Source: Cohnella pontilimi
GTDB taxonomy: Bacteria; Bacillota; Bacilli; Paenibacillales; Paenibacillaceae
Direction of reading: 5' to 3'
DNA length: 64,000 nucleotides
Assembly: GCF_005049045.1 (NCBI RefSeq)
Contig: NZ_SUPK01000009.1
Location: 1-64,000, forward strand
The stretch's first letter is position 1. The number at the start of each line of letters is the position of its first letter. The translations under genes were made by a program, and so were the position numbers. This document shows, in pieces, positions 23,458 through 33,348 of this stretch. The notes beneath the pieces are model-generated. The model was not told where the DNA came from. It saw nothing but the letters and a program-made list of their open reading frames with translations, and ran no database searches.

Positions 23458-26130
23458 TTACTTCGCCTCGTACCAGTTCGACCCGAAGCTGACGTCCGCT
23501 TTCAGGGGAACGTCCAGCTCCAGCGCCGACTCCATCACTTGCGGCACAAGTACCTTCATCGTCTCGAATTCTTCCTCCGGCACTTCGAACACCAATTCGT
23601 CATGCACCTGCAGCAGCATGCGGCTTTGCAGGTTGCGCTCCCGCAGCGCTTCGTCCATCTTCACCATCGCCAGCTTGATGATGTCCGCCGCCGTTCCTTG
23701 GATCGGTGTGTTCATCGCCGTTCGCTCCGCGAACGAACGGAGATTGAAGTTAGAAGCCGTGATGTCCGGCAAGTAACGTCTCCGTTCAAGCAAAGTCGTC
23801 ACATAGCCGTCCCTTCTTGCTTGCTCCACGATGGAGTCCATGTACTTGCGAACCCCCTGGAATACACTGAAATATTGCTCGATGAAGGCCGCCGCTTCCT
23901 TCCTCGTAATATGCAGGTTTTGAGACAGGCCATAATCGCTGATCCCGTACACGATCCCGAAGTTGACCGCCTTCGCCGAACGCCTCATGTTGGCGTCGAC
24001 CTGTTCTTTGGGCACACCGAACACGTCCATCGCCGTCTTCGTATGAATGTCCATCTCCTGCAGGAACGCTTCCTTCAGCCGCTCGTCGCCGGAAATATGG
24101 GCCAGAACCCGAAGCTCGATCTGCGAATAGTCGGCGGCGAGAATGCACCATCCCGGTTCCGAAGGGACGAACGCTTTGCGGATTTGCCGTCCTTCTTCCA
24201 TCCGGATCGGGATATTTTGCAGGTTCGGATATTGGCTGGCCAGCCGTCCGGTTGCGGCAATCGTCTGCCGGTAGTACGTATGAATTTTGCCGTCGTCCGG
24301 CCGGATCTCCTTGGTTAATCCTTCAATATACGTGGATTGAAGCTTGGTCATTTGGCGGTAGTGCAAAATTTGGCGGACGATTTCATGATGCGGCTCCAGC
24401 TTCTCCAGCACTTCGGCGTCGGTGGAATAGCCGGTTTTATTTTTCTTCACGACGGGCAGGCCCAATTTCTCGAAAAGCACTTCTCCCAGCTGTTTCGGAG
24501 AGCCGATATTGAACTCCATGCCGGCCAGCCTGTAGATTTCTTTCATCGTCTCGTCGATCCGGCGTTGAAAATCTTTACCGAGCTCTTGCAAAGCGGCGCC
24601 TTCGCACTTAATGCCTTGCTGTTCCATGTTGGCCAGCACGATCGCTAACGGCTGTTCCAGCTCATAATACAGACGGCGCATGCCCAGCTTATCCAGCTGT
24701 TCTGCGAGCACGGGCTTCAAACGGCGGATTCCGTCCGCTTTGGCCGCAAGATGCGCGGCGAGCTCCTCCAGCGGAGGAACGTGGAACTTGGCGCCCTTGC
24801 CGAACACCGCCTCATCCGACGGCACGGTGGGCAGGCCGTACCGCGAAAGTGTCGAGGACAGCGAAGGATCGGCTTCCGTCGGATCCAGCAAATAAGCGGC
24901 GAGCTGAACGTCGAACGCCTGTCCGCACAGCTTCACCCCGCTTCGCGACAACACGAGCTGCACGCGGTGCAAGTCGTAGCCTGTTTTGGGCCGATCCGGC
25001 TCGGCCAGCCAAGCGATCAGCTCTTCCGCTTCCGAAGCTTTCAATTGTTCCGGTTGAAGCACATAAATACGGTCAACCGCTGTGATCGCCAGACCGATCA
25101 TTTCCGCTTGATGCGGGTTGTCTCCGGCCGATTCCACCAACACCGCCTCGGCTTTCGGCAGGGCGTCGTTCAACTGGTTCCATGTATCCGCGGCCGATCC
25201 GACGATCACCATCTCGTATTCGGCTTTGGCCACCTTCTCGACTGCCGCGTCATCCGCACCGTGCAAATCCAGCCTTTCGAGGAGCGACTTAAACTCCAGC
25301 TTGCGGAAAGCCGCGGCGAGCGTGGAAGCATCGTATCCGCTCCATGCCGCATCCTCTACCGTCATATCGAGCGGAACTTCACGGTAGATGGTGGCCAATT
25401 GCTTGCTCATCCGAGCATTTTCCATATTATTTTCAATATTTTCACGCAGCTTGCCTTTAAGATTCCCGATATTGTCCAGCACGTTCTCCACGGTGCCGTA
25501 TTCGTGCAGCAGCTTCAGCGCCGTCTTCTCTCCGACGCCGGGAACGCCCGGGATATTGTCGCTCGGATCGCCCATCAGTCCTTTGAGGTCGATGATCTGG
25601 AGCGGTTTTAAGCCGTACTTCTCATCCACGTCCGATGGCGAGTATTTTTCCACTTCGCTTACGCCTTTGCGCGTCAGCAGAACGGTAACCTTGTCCGATG
25701 CAAGCTGAAGCAAATCCTTGTCGCCGGAAACGACGACGACCTCCTGCCCTTCCTCTTCCGCTTTCCGCGACAAAGTGCCGATGATGTCATCCGCCTCGTA
25801 TCCGGCCAGCTCAAACTGGGAAATGGAGAACGAGCCGATCACTTCTTTCAAGAGCGGGAATTGCTCCGACAGCTCCGGCGGCGTCTTCTGGCGTCCGCCC
25901 TTATATTCCGCATAACCTTCGTGGCGAAACGTGACCTTGCCTGCATCGAACGCGACGAGGATATGGGTCGGTTTCTCCTGCTCCAGCACTTTCAGAAGCA
26001 TGGTGGTGAAGCCGAAGACCGCATTTGTGTGCAAACCGTTGCTGTTCGTTAACGGCGGCAGCGCGAAAAACGCCCGATAAATGATGCTGTTGCCGTCGAT
26101 CAGCATCAGTTTGTCTTTTCCTTTACCCAT
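23458..26130 (-). CDS. polA: DNA polymerase I
   Basis: An 890-residue repair and Okazaki-fragment-processing polymerase. Residues 1-300: 5'-3' exonuclease (LIDGNSIIYRAFFALP, GYEADDIIGTL, LMGDPSDNIPGVPGVGEKTA). Residues about 310-490: the proofreading-like domain, in which the DxE metal ligands are absent (VLVESAGDN), so 3'-5' exonuclease is inactive as in other Bacillales. Residues 500-890: polymerase with motif A DYSQIELRVLAH, motif B RRSAKAVNFGIVYG and motif C LLQVHDELVFE. Length and start are normal. It opens the polA-mutM-ytaF-coaE-slt run. Confidence 0.98.
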   Translation of the reverse strand: MGKGKDKLMLIDGNSIIYRAFFALPPLTNSNGLHTNAVFGFTTMLLKVLEQEKPTHILVAFDAGKVTFRHEGYAEYKGGRQKTPPELSEQFPLLKEVIGSFSISQFELAGYEADDIIGTLSRKAEEEGQEVVVVSGDKDLLQLASDKVTVLLTRKGVSEVEKYSPSDVDEKYGLKPLQIIDLKGLMGDPSDNIPGVPGVGEKTALKLLHEYGTVENVLDNIGNLKGKLRENIENNMENARMSKQLATIYREVPLDMTVEDAAWSGYDASTLAAAFRKLEFKSLLERLDLHGADDAAVEKVAKAEYEMVIVGSAADTWNQLNDALPKAEAVLVESAGDNPHQAEMIGLAITAVDRIYVLQPEQLKASEAEELIAWLAEPDRPKTGYDLHRVQLVLSRSGVKLCGQAFDVQLAAYLLDPTEADPSLSSTLSRYGLPTVPSDEAVFGKGAKFHVPPLEELAAHLAAKADGIRRLKPVLAEQLDKLGMRRLYYELEQPLAIVLANMEQQGIKCEGAALQELGKDFQRRIDETMKEIYRLAGMEFNIGSPKQLGEVLFEKLGLPVVKKNKTGYSTDAEVLEKLEPHHEIVRQILHYRQMTKLQSTYIEGLTKEIRPDDGKIHTYYRQTIAATGRLASQYPNLQNIPIRMEEGRQIRKAFVPSEPGWCILAADYSQIELRVLAHISGDERLKEAFLQEMDIHTKTAMDVFGVPKEQVDANMRRSAKAVNFGIVYGISDYGLSQNLHITRKEAAAFIEQYFSVFQGVRKYMDSIVEQARRDGYVTTLLERRRYLPDITASNFNLRSFAERTAMNTPIQGTAADIIKLAMVKMDEALRERNLQSRMLLQVHDELVFEVPEEEFETMKVLVPQVMESALELDVPLKADVSFGSNWYEAK

Positions 26131-26221
26131 AAATCCTACACCTCGCCGACAGGTTTTCTACATACTGATAATCATACCATACGGTACCGCATGCCGCACT
26201 CCAGAGTGTCCGAATCCGAAT

Positions 26222-26250
26222 ACGAAAAAGGAGACGCGTCGCGTCTCCTC
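26222..26250 (-). terminator. Terminator of c-di-GMP gene pair
   Basis: Minus-strand 8-bp stem GGAGACGC/GCGTCTCC around a 3-nt loop, followed by a T run. The stem is identical to that of the terminator at 29952-29978. Confidence 0.85.
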
Positions 26251-26266
26251 CATCAATCGCTTATTC

Positions 26267-27532
26267 TCAAACGGTGGGTAAACCCAGCGTATAAACATCG
26301 GCAGGATTTTCGCACGGTTTTCCGATCAAAAATCCTTGGCCGAAATCGATGCCCATCGACCGAACCAGTTGAAACTCTTCCGGTCTTTCGATTCCTTCGG
26401 CCACGGTCCGAATTTTCATTCGCTTGGCAAACCTTACGAACGTCCGGAGCATGTGCTTTTTCATTTCATCCTGGTCCGCATACTGAACGAGCGATTTATC
26501 CAGCTTGATATAATCCGGCTTCAGCTCCACAATGGCCTGAAGCGATGAATAGCCGGCGCCTGCGTCGTCGATCGCGATCTGGTACCCTTGGCTTCTGTAA
26601 TGAGCCAGCATTTTTTTGGCTTCATCGAAATCCTCGATCGAGCTTCGCTCCGTCAGTTCGAATACGACCTGTCCCGGATGGAGTCCACGGGCGGCCAGCC
26701 ATTGCCGGGTCTGCCCGGACACAAATTGCGGATCTTTCATGATGGACAAGTTCACGTTTATGAATATTTTTTGCCGCGGTCCAAGCAGTGGACTCGATAA
26801 TACCGCCTTCTCGCGTGCCAACCGGTCTAAGGAGAAGGCATAACCTTCCTCTTCCGCATAACGAAATAAGGAAAGCGGTCCGTCAAACGGGCTGTCCGGC
26901 GCACAACGCGTCAGCGCTTCATAGCCGAATATGTTACCGTCCCTTAAATGAAACAAAGGCTGGTATACGCTACGAATATCCCCTTCCCTGAGTATGCGTT
27001 CCATTTCCATGCCGCGCACCGGATCCCGCTGCGGCATGCTCCATCCTTGCAGCCGGGAAGCGGCTGCGAGAAAGCCTTCATACAACAAATCCGTGAACGG
27101 CCGGTCGCCGGTGCCTGCGATGACTGCAGCTCCGTAGCCGAAGTCGTCGGTGTGCCGCATGACCGGCGCATCCCCGAATGGGTCGCCGAATTCCGCAAAA
27201 AGGATATCCCGGACACGTCTGCCCAAGGTGTCCGCATAATGCTCAGCCGCTTGCGCTGACTTGGCCGGAATGCCAAAGTATACCCATAAATGAGGTCCGA
27301 TCCGCTCCCCGTACCGGACGCTTACTTCGTTCAATCTCAGGGAAAACCATTGGCTCCATCGTTCCGCTTCTTCGTCCTTCGTGAGACCCGCGGCTTGCCT
27401 CCAGCCGCCGGGCAGGATAAATCCGACGAGGCCCAAAAATTCGGAATCGTATTCCGGCCATCCGTCTGCCCCCGGCAAGTGAAATCCGCCGATGAATCGT
27501 TCAGACCCTGTCATATCATTTGAGGCCATCAT
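26267..27532 (-). CDS. EAL-domain cyclic-di-GMP phosphodiesterase
   Basis: A 421-residue cytoplasmic protein: residues 1-170 have no recognised domain, residues 175-415 form an EAL domain. All catalytic positions I can check are kept: EAL at 205-207, NVNLS near 259, Glu292 in FELTE, Asp322-Asp323 (IDDAGAGYSS), Lys343 (IKLDKSL), Glu379 (VAEGIE) and Gln399 (FGQGF). It should linearise c-di-GMP to pGpG. It starts 19 nt after the EAL-CBS-GGDEF gene, so the pair is probably one operon, ending at the terminator at 26222. Confidence 0.92.
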   Translation of the reverse strand: MMASNDMTGSERFIGGFHLPGADGWPEYDSEFLGLVGFILPGGWRQAAGLTKDEEAERWSQWFSLRLNEVSVRYGERIGPHLWVYFGIPAKSAQAAEHYADTLGRRVRDILFAEFGDPFGDAPVMRHTDDFGYGAAVIAGTGDRPFTDLLYEGFLAAASRLQGWSMPQRDPVRGMEMERILREGDIRSVYQPLFHLRDGNIFGYEALTRCAPDSPFDGPLSLFRYAEEEGYAFSLDRLAREKAVLSSPLLGPRQKIFINVNLSIMKDPQFVSGQTRQWLAARGLHPGQVVFELTERSSIEDFDEAKKMLAHYRSQGYQIAIDDAGAGYSSLQAIVELKPDYIKLDKSLVQYADQDEMKKHMLRTFVRFAKRMKIRTVAEGIERPEEFQLVRSMGIDFGQGFLIGKPCENPADVYTLGLPTV

Positions 27533-27551
27533 TTTGGGCTGATCCTCCGTC

Positions 27552-29825
27552 CTATGCCTGTCGTTCCGCTTGATCCTCTTGATAGTCGAGCATATCCCAC
27601 TCCAAGGAGTTTCCGGATCTGGATTTCGCCTTTTTCTTCAGAAGCGCCGCGCGTTCCGCCAATGTATCCGGCGTCCAGCCGTCCGTGTTCTGGCACAGCA
27701 GCAGCGCGAGAGAAATCGATACGCCGGTGTTCTCCAGCAGCATTCCGCTGCGGTCCGCCACCGGCCCGTGCGTGCCATCGATGAAGGAAGAAATCCCTTT
27801 TTCGAAAAGAACGAGGATATCTTCCGAAATCTTTACCGGGTTTCCGGAATCCATAATGACGATAAAATCGTCTCCGCCGATATGCCCCACGAAGCTGTTA
27901 TCCGGACAATAGTCCTTCACCACGCTCTGCAGCGTCTCTCCCGTAAACCGGATGACATCGTCTCCCCGATGAAAACCGTATCGGTCGTTATACCCTTTGA
28001 AATGGTCCAAATCCGCATAGATGACGGAGAAAGGTCTGCCCTCGTCCAGGCGGCGGGAAAGCTCCCTCCGGATCGGCTCGTTGCCGGGCAGTCCGGTCAA
28101 CGGATTCGCCCACTGTGCATCCGCCATTCGGACGTTGGTCACCCATTCCAGCAAGGCGCGGATGGACACGATCCCCTTCACTTTTCCCGCATCCGTAACG
28201 ATCACGGAGTCATACAGCTTATCGGGTTCCCGCATCATGGCGGCCTGCGACAACTGGTCGATCGGCGTCTTTTGATCCGCCACGAGCGGCTGGGTCTCCA
28301 TAATTTTCGCTACGGGCCGGTTACCGTACAGCGGCAGTCCGAACTGGGACGCCAACATTCGGTGCAGCTTTTCTCTCATCACCAAGCCGACCGGCTGCCC
28401 GTTCTCCACAATGACGAACACGTGGGATTCCCGATGAGTTTCAAATTGTCTGGCGATTTCCGAAACCGGTGTCCGGCTGGAAAAGGTGTGAACCGGTTCG
28501 ACCAGCTCAGCCAGCGACCCGGAGGTTCCGCGAAATTTCCGGCGTATTTCCTGCCGAATTCGGTCCGTTACGACCGGATCCAGGGGAGGCGGCTTTTCTG
28601 CGGAATCGCCAATCCAAGGGCCCAGCCCGTACCCGACACCGGCGGATATGAGGGGTCGAATCTGTTCCTTCCGCTGCAATCCGTCCGCGAAAAGCACAAT
28701 TTTCTCCTTGCGGGCGAGAGAAGTCACCGCCTGCAGCAAACTTTCCCCAACCGGATCTCGGGTCTCCTTCGGAATCCAATCGCCCTTGATGCGGGCGTAA
28801 TCGGGCTTCAGCGCAATCAGGCGCTCGATGGCCTCCCGATCCGTTCCTACCGCCGAAAGCGCAATCCGGAATCCTTGCATGCGATAATGGCGCAGCGCCG
28901 CCACCAAGGTGCCCGGATGATCCGTTCCGTTGTCGACGAGCGTCAATACAACCTGCTCCGGACGGAGACCTGCCGCTTCCATCTTGCTCAACGTGTCGCC
29001 CGGATGCAGCTTCGGTTCAAAAACGATCCAGGCCGGAACCGGCACAAACAATTTCACCGGCGTGCTTCCAGAAGGTGCGGCCAGGATCGCCTGCTCCCGA
29101 AAATACCTGTCATTATCGAACAATTCACCTTCCCATTCGGAGACGGAAAAAAACTGTTCCGGCGTCCACACTTCGGCTGTCGCCTTATTGAATGGAAGCG
29201 CCTCATAGGCAAAAAGCGATCCGTCCTGCATGGACACGATAGGGGCATAGCGAACGCCGATCCGTTCTCGGCTCCAACGCACCGCCTGTTTGCGGCACTC
29301 GAATATTTCAAAGGAACAGGGACTGGACGTGACGGCCATCCGCCAAGCCCGCAGCAGGGCGGATAAAAGGTCAACATCCCTGTCTCCGGCTGCCGAATGG
29401 CCATCGGTTCCTTCATCTTGGCGCCGGATAAGCGCCGCTCCGCCGCAGATCCGGTCCTTACCGCGCAGCTTCCGTGTTCGTTTACCCGCACTGAATACTT
29501 GAACGGCGGTCTCCCGAAGCTCGAACAGCAAGCGGGTCAACGCTTCGTCACGTTCCGCAGCCCACTCCGATCTGGCCATGCGTATCACCATGAGGAGCCC
29601 GTCATCCAGGACAAGCCACTTGAAGGCAGCCCCGGTCGTTTTACTGAAACGCATGGCCGTGGACCGGAACAGCCGGGTTAACCGCAAGGAGAAGAACCCC
29701 TCGTGATGTGCCGTTTCCAACGTTTGATCCCATGTCATCACGAGGATCCCGATATCTCCTCGCTCCTCTTCTTTGGCTAGTTCCTCGAGCATATCACCGT
29801 TGATCCAATTGCCGATTATCGCCAT
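27552..29825 (-). CDS. Degenerate EAL - two CBS - GGDEF-like hybrid protein
   Basis: A 757-residue cytoplasmic protein. Residues 1-165: unknown. Residues 185-405: an EAL fold whose EAL triad (AYEALPF, 207-210) remains but whose Asn, Glu (LTLVDNG), Asp-Asp (LSAVGTD) and Gln (GYGLGPW) positions are lost, so it is unlikely to hydrolyse c-di-GMP. Residues 440-560: paired CBS motifs, which commonly bind adenine nucleotides. Residues 575-745: a GGDEF domain whose motif reads GGDDF (650-654), with no RxxD inhibitory site in the usual place. A sensor-type or weak cyclase role is possible. No membrane helix is seen. Confidence 0.88.
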   Translation of the reverse strand: MAIIGNWINGDMLEELAKEEERGDIGILVMTWDQTLETAHHEGFFSLRLTRLFRSTAMRFSKTTGAAFKWLVLDDGLLMVIRMARSEWAAERDEALTRLLFELRETAVQVFSAGKRTRKLRGKDRICGGAALIRRQDEGTDGHSAAGDRDVDLLSALLRAWRMAVTSSPCSFEIFECRKQAVRWSRERIGVRYAPIVSMQDGSLFAYEALPFNKATAEVWTPEQFFSVSEWEGELFDNDRYFREQAILAAPSGSTPVKLFVPVPAWIVFEPKLHPGDTLSKMEAAGLRPEQVVLTLVDNGTDHPGTLVAALRHYRMQGFRIALSAVGTDREAIERLIALKPDYARIKGDWIPKETRDPVGESLLQAVTSLARKEKIVLFADGLQRKEQIRPLISAGVGYGLGPWIGDSAEKPPPLDPVVTDRIRQEIRRKFRGTSGSLAELVEPVHTFSSRTPVSEIARQFETHRESHVFVIVENGQPVGLVMREKLHRMLASQFGLPLYGNRPVAKIMETQPLVADQKTPIDQLSQAAMMREPDKLYDSVIVTDAGKVKGIVSIRALLEWVTNVRMADAQWANPLTGLPGNEPIRRELSRRLDEGRPFSVIYADLDHFKGYNDRYGFHRGDDVIRFTGETLQSVVKDYCPDNSFVGHIGGDDFIVIMDSGNPVKISEDILVLFEKGISSFIDGTHGPVADRSGMLLENTGVSISLALLLCQNTDGWTPDTLAERAALLKKKAKSRSGNSLEWDMLDYQEDQAERQA

Positions 29826-29951
29826 GCTCTGTTACCTCCGACCGAAATCGATCCTGTCGATGTCGTGGTACATTTTACCTAGTACGTTCAAACTACCATA
29901 CGTTTGTGCATGAATTGTCTTCCCCATGTTAACGAAAGGTAAAATTACAAT

Positions 29952-29978
29952 AAAAAAGGAGACGCATCGCGTCTCCTT
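29952..29978 (-). terminator. Terminator of first pst operon
   Basis: Minus-strand stem GGAGACGC/GCGTCTCC with ATC loop followed by six T residues, 13 nt past the phoU stop. It is a near copy of the terminator at 26222. Confidence 0.87.
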
Positions 29979-29990
29979 GGGCTGCTCTGT

Positions 29991-30647
29991 TCAGTTCAAA
30001 TCGGGTCGTTTGCTAGTGACCAAATACACGACGCTCTCTCCGATGTTCGTCGCGTGGTCCGCGATCCGTTCGATGTATCGGGCCACGAATAAGAGCAGCA
30101 TCGACTGGTTGATCACCTTCGGGTCCTCCGCCATCATGCCGGCAAGTTCTCTGAAAATTTTACCGAAAAGCTCATCCACCTGATCGTCGTCTTTCGCCAT
30201 TTTGTAAGCCAGGTCCACATTCTCTTCGAGAAACGACCGAATCGAATCGGAGATCATCTCCTGAACCATCTCTGCCATAAGCGGAAGATCGATGAGCGGC
30301 TTGATCAGGGTTTGCCCTTCCATTCGGATTGCCGCCTTCGCGACATCCACCGCCAAATCCCCCATCCGTTCCAGGTCGGAGGCGATTCTCAGCGCGGCCA
30401 GCACCCGACGGAGATCGGTGGCGACCGGCTGCTGCGTAGCAATGAGCCTGGCCCCCACTTCGGATATTTGCTCCTCGATCCTGTTCAGTTCCGGATCCGC
30501 TTCCACCACCTTGCGGGCAGCCTGCGCATCCAAGTTCGACAAGGCGGCCATCGCTTCACCGAGCGCCTTCTCCACTTTTTTGCCCATATCCACCAACATG
30601 TCCTGAAGCTGGTTCAGGCCGATATCCAGTTCTCTGCGCGTCACCAT
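29991..30647 (-). CDS. phoU: Phosphate uptake regulator PhoU (copy 1)
   Basis: A 218-residue two-repeat PhoU protein, each half a three-helix bundle with the metal-site motif ERMGDLAVDVAK in the first and ERIADHATNIGE in the second. PhoU links the Pst transporter to the PhoR kinase and silences the regulon when phosphate is plentiful. ATG 30647 is preferred to the GTG 9 nt upstream because GGGGG lies 8 nt before it. It is last in pstS-pstC-pstA-pstB-phoU. It shares the same length, layout and RPDLN ending with the second PhoU at 34490. Confidence 0.95.
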   Translation of the reverse strand: MVTRRELDIGLNQLQDMLVDMGKKVEKALGEAMAALSNLDAQAARKVVEADPELNRIEEQISEVGARLIATQQPVATDLRRVLAALRIASDLERMGDLAVDVAKAAIRMEGQTLIKPLIDLPLMAEMVQEMISDSIRSFLEENVDLAYKMAKDDDQVDELFGKIFRELAGMMAEDPKVINQSMLLLFVARYIERIADHATNIGESVVYLVTSKRPDLN

Positions 30648-30677
30648 GGACGGCACCCCCTTGTCAGGTCCGCTCCG

Positions 30678-31436
30678 TCAACCGAAACGGCCGGAAATAT
30701 AATCGTCTGTGGAGCGTTGGGATGGATTCGTGAAAATTTTCTGGGTGTCATCGTATTCCACCAGATCGCCCATCAGGAAAAACCCGGTTTTGTCGGAAAC
30801 CCGTGCCGCTTGGTACATGTTGTGGGTGACGATCACGATGCAATACTCTTTTTTGAGCTCCGCGATCAGCTCTTCGATTTTGGCCGTCGATACCGGATCC
30901 AATGCAGATGCCGGCTCGTCCATGAGCAGGATGCTCGGTTGTACCGTCAACGATCTCGCGATGCAAAGACGCTGCTGCTGTCCGCCGGACAAAGCCAGTG
31001 CGGAACCTTTGAGCCGGTCCTTCACCTCATCCCAAAGCGCGGTTTTCCGAAGACAGCTTTCCACGATCTCATCGAGCTTGCGTTTATCCCGAATCCCGTG
31101 ATAACGGGGGCCGAACGCGATATTCTCATAAATCGATTTATGGAAAGGATTCGGCTTTTGCCACACCATGCCGATATTTTGCCGAAGACGGACCACATCG
31201 GTGTCCGGTGCGTTGATATTACGGCCGTTAATCCAGATCTCGCCTTCGACACGGGCGCCGGCAATGACATCGTTCATCCGGTTGAGCGACCTGAGGAAGG
31301 TGGATTTGCCGCAGCCGGAAGGACCGATGAGCGCGATCACTTCGCGGGCGGCGAAATCCATGCTGACTTTCTTAATGGCTTGTTTCTCACCGTAATATAC
31401 GGAGAGGTCCTTCGTATACATGGCCATTTCGCTCAT
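30678..31436 (-). CDS. pstB: Phosphate ABC transporter ATPase PstB (copy 1)
   Basis: A 252-residue ATP-binding subunit on the inner face of the Pst importer. Walker A is GPSGCGKST, the signature [13 protein letters not shown] and Walker [21 protein letters not shown] and the D-loop/H-loop (IVTHNM) are normal. ATG 31436 ([12 protein letters not shown]) has GGGAGG upstream; the open frame starts further left without a site. It lies 13 nt after pstA. Nearly every hallmark is shared with the second copy at 35182, but the sequences differ enough to be separate lineages. Confidence 0.96.
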   Translation of the reverse strand: MSEMAMYTKDLSVYYGEKQAIKKVSMDFAAREVIALIGPSGCGKSTFLRSLNRMNDVIAGARVEGEIWINGRNINAPDTDVVRLRQNIGMVWQKPNPFHKSIYENIAFGPRYHGIRDKRKLDEIVESCLRKTALWDEVKDRLKGSALALSGGQQQRLCIARSLTVQPSILLMDEPASALDPVSTAKIEELIAELKKEYCIVIVTHNMYQAARVSDKTGFFLMGDLVEYDDTQKIFTNPSQRSTDDYISGRFG

Positions 31437-31449
31437 ACAAGAACCTCCC

Positions 31450-32337
31450 TTACTTGGTCGCCGTGAACTTGCGGTAGATCGCCCGGCCGAGCGCGCGGGC
31501 ACCGAAGTTGAACAGCAGCACGATAATGATCAGCACGGCGGAAGCGCCGGCCGCAATTTCAGGAGCGTCAGGCGCGCGCCCTTCTGCGTTGATTTTCCAT
31601 ATATGCACCGCCAGCGTTTCCGCCGGACGGAACGGATTCAGCGGTGAAGTGGAATGGAACGGATTCCAGTCCGTGAAATCCAGTCGCGGAGTGGTCATTC
31701 CCGCTGTGAACAGCAGTGCGGCAGCTTCGCCGAATACACGTCCGGCCGCCAAAATCGTTCCGGTCATGATGGCCGGAAAAGCCATCGGAAGCATAATGGA
31801 GCGAATCGTTTTCCAGCGAGACAAGCCGAGCGCAAGGCCGGCTTCTTTCTGTGACTGAGGCACGCTCCGCAAAGCCTGCTCCGTAACGCGCACCATGAGC
31901 GGCAGGTTGAACACCGTCAGTGCTAAAGCGCCTGCCGCAAGCGAATATTTCAAATGAAACAGGTTCACAAATACGAGCAATCCGAACAAGCCCACGACGA
32001 TGGAAGGAAACGAGGACAGAACTTCCACCACGAGCCGGATAAAATTCGTCAAGCGGTTCGGTTTCGCATACTCGCTCATGTAAATTCCCGCTCCGATCCC
32101 AAGAGGGATCGTAATGATCATCGTCAGAACGAGAAGGAATAAGGAGTTGAACAGCTGTGGGCCGATACCGCCGCCCTTACGGAACGGCTGGGGCACGGAT
32201 GTCAAGAAGTGCCAGCTTACATGACTGAGTCCCCGGTACAGCAGATAGCCCAGCAAGGCGGCCAGGACCAACATAATGATGCCGGCAACGGCAATAATGA
32301 CGGACAATGCGATACGGTCTGCCGTCTTGGCACTCAT
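31450..32337 (-). CDS. pstA: Phosphate ABC transporter permease PstA (copy 1)
   Basis: A 295-residue permease with six helices. The N-terminal helix ([25 protein letters not shown]) precedes the conserved [13 protein letters not shown], and the EAA loop reads [20 protein letters not shown]. It pairs with PstC to form the phosphate channel. ATG 32337 ([10 protein letters not shown]) overlaps the end of pstC by 4 nt and has AAAGGAGG upstream; 27 further codons to the left lack a site. Confidence 0.95.
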   Translation of the reverse strand: MSAKTADRIALSVIIAVAGIIMLVLAALLGYLLYRGLSHVSWHFLTSVPQPFRKGGGIGPQLFNSLFLLVLTMIITIPLGIGAGIYMSEYAKPNRLTNFIRLVVEVLSSFPSIVVGLFGLLVFVNLFHLKYSLAAGALALTVFNLPLMVRVTEQALRSVPQSQKEAGLALGLSRWKTIRSIMLPMAFPAIMTGTILAAGRVFGEAAALLFTAGMTTPRLDFTDWNPFHSTSPLNPFRPAETLAVHIWKINAEGRAPDAPEIAAGASAVLIIIVLLFNFGARALGRAIYRKFTATK

Positions 32338-33257
32338 CGCCCAGCCCTCCTTTCGAGCATACGAACGGTAAACACGAACAAAAATGTCATAATCAGCAGG
32401 ATCAGCGCCAAGCTCCACAGGACGTTGTTATGCAAGGATCCGCCGACGGTATTGCCCATTTCAAGCGTAATGATGCTTGTTAGGGTCGCGGCCGATTCCA
32501 ACAGGGACCTGGGCACATGCGGAGCGTTGCCGATCACCATCTGCACGGCCAGCGCTTCCCCGAACGCGCGGGAGATCCCCAGCACGACACCCGTGAGCAA
32601 GGACGGAAACGTGGTGGGCAGAATAAGCCGGTAAATCGTTTGCCACCGTGTCGCGCCAAGTGCAAATGAACCTTCTTTAAGTCCTGCCTGCAGGTTGCTT
32701 AGTGCATCCGTTGCGATCGAAGTGATGGTAGGCAAAATCATCACCGACAACACAAGGGTACCGGCTAAAATCCCGAATCCCTGGCCTGTGAAATTGTTGC
32801 GAAGAAACGGCACGATGACCGATAGCCCCACAAATCCGTATACAACGGACGGAATGCCGGCGAGCAGCTCAATGGCCGGCTGAAGAAAGCGGCGTCCCAC
32901 TTTAGGCGCAATCTGGGTCATGAAAACAGCCGCACAAAATCCGAACGGAGCAGCTAGAACGGCGGCCAACAATGATACGGATATGGATCCGGCCAAGAAC
33001 GGCAGTGCGCCGAACAAAGGCGGTTCGCTTTCCGGACTCCAGGTGCGTCCGAACAACAATTCCGGCACACTTACGGCGCCGGATAAGAAGGGGTTCAAGC
33101 CTTTCGATGCGATAAACCACACGATCGAAACGATCGTAACGATCAAAAGGGTCACGCAAAAATATGCGTAAACCCTGCCGTACCATTCCTCTCGGATATG
33201 CTTGGGAAATCGGAGCCTGCGGTTGCCGGCCGCTTGGTCCTTCTTCACGGGATTCAT
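32334..33257 (-). CDS. pstC: Phosphate ABC transporter permease PstC (copy 1)
   Basis: A 307-residue permease with a long polar N-terminus (residues 1-28) then a helix (VYAYFCVTLLIVTIVSIVWF). The EAA loop KEGSFALGATRWQTIYRLILP and the motif AGIPSVVYGFVGL are characteristic. It sits 91 nt after pstS; a stem-loop in that gap may lower its expression relative to pstS. AAAGGAGAG precedes ATG 33257. Confidence 0.95.
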   Translation of the reverse strand: MNPVKKDQAAGNRRLRFPKHIREEWYGRVYAYFCVTLLIVTIVSIVWFIASKGLNPFLSGAVSVPELLFGRTWSPESEPPLFGALPFLAGSISVSLLAAVLAAPFGFCAAVFMTQIAPKVGRRFLQPAIELLAGIPSVVYGFVGLSVIVPFLRNNFTGQGFGILAGTLVLSVMILPTITSIATDALSNLQAGLKEGSFALGATRWQTIYRLILPTTFPSLLTGVVLGISRAFGEALAVQMVIGNAPHVPRSLLESAATLTSIITLEMGNTVGGSLHNNVLWSLALILLIMTFLFVFTVRMLERRAGR

Positions 33258-33275
33258 AAAGCCTCTCCTTTAACA

Positions 33276-33309
33276 GCAAGCAGAGGCCGACGAATTGTCA
33301 GCCTCTTGC
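33276..33309 (-). terminator. Stem-loop between pstS and pstC (copy 1)
   Basis: AGAGGC (33282-33287) pairs with GCCTCT (33301-33306), extended by GCA/TGC with a small bulge. There is no long T run, so it is more likely an attenuator or RNA-stabilising hairpin than a full terminator. The second pst operon has a hairpin at the same place (37935). Confidence 0.55.
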
Positions 33310-33348
33310 CGCCTTGCGGTGTAGTTAAGCTAAGGAGTATTCTGTTAT

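Noticed and set aside
24751-25611. Long open frame antisense to polA (286 codons)
   Set aside because: It is a shadow of the GC-rich third codon positions of polA, with Arg/Gln-rich nonsense sequence and no ribosome site.
23458-26130. Active proofreading exonuclease in PolA
   Set aside because: The domain is present, but the DxE metal-ligand motif is absent, as in other Bacillales PolI.
27570-29366. 598-codon plus-strand frame opposite the EAL-CBS-GGDEF gene
   Set aside because: The composition is Arg/His-rich with no domain; the minus-strand frame has clear domains.
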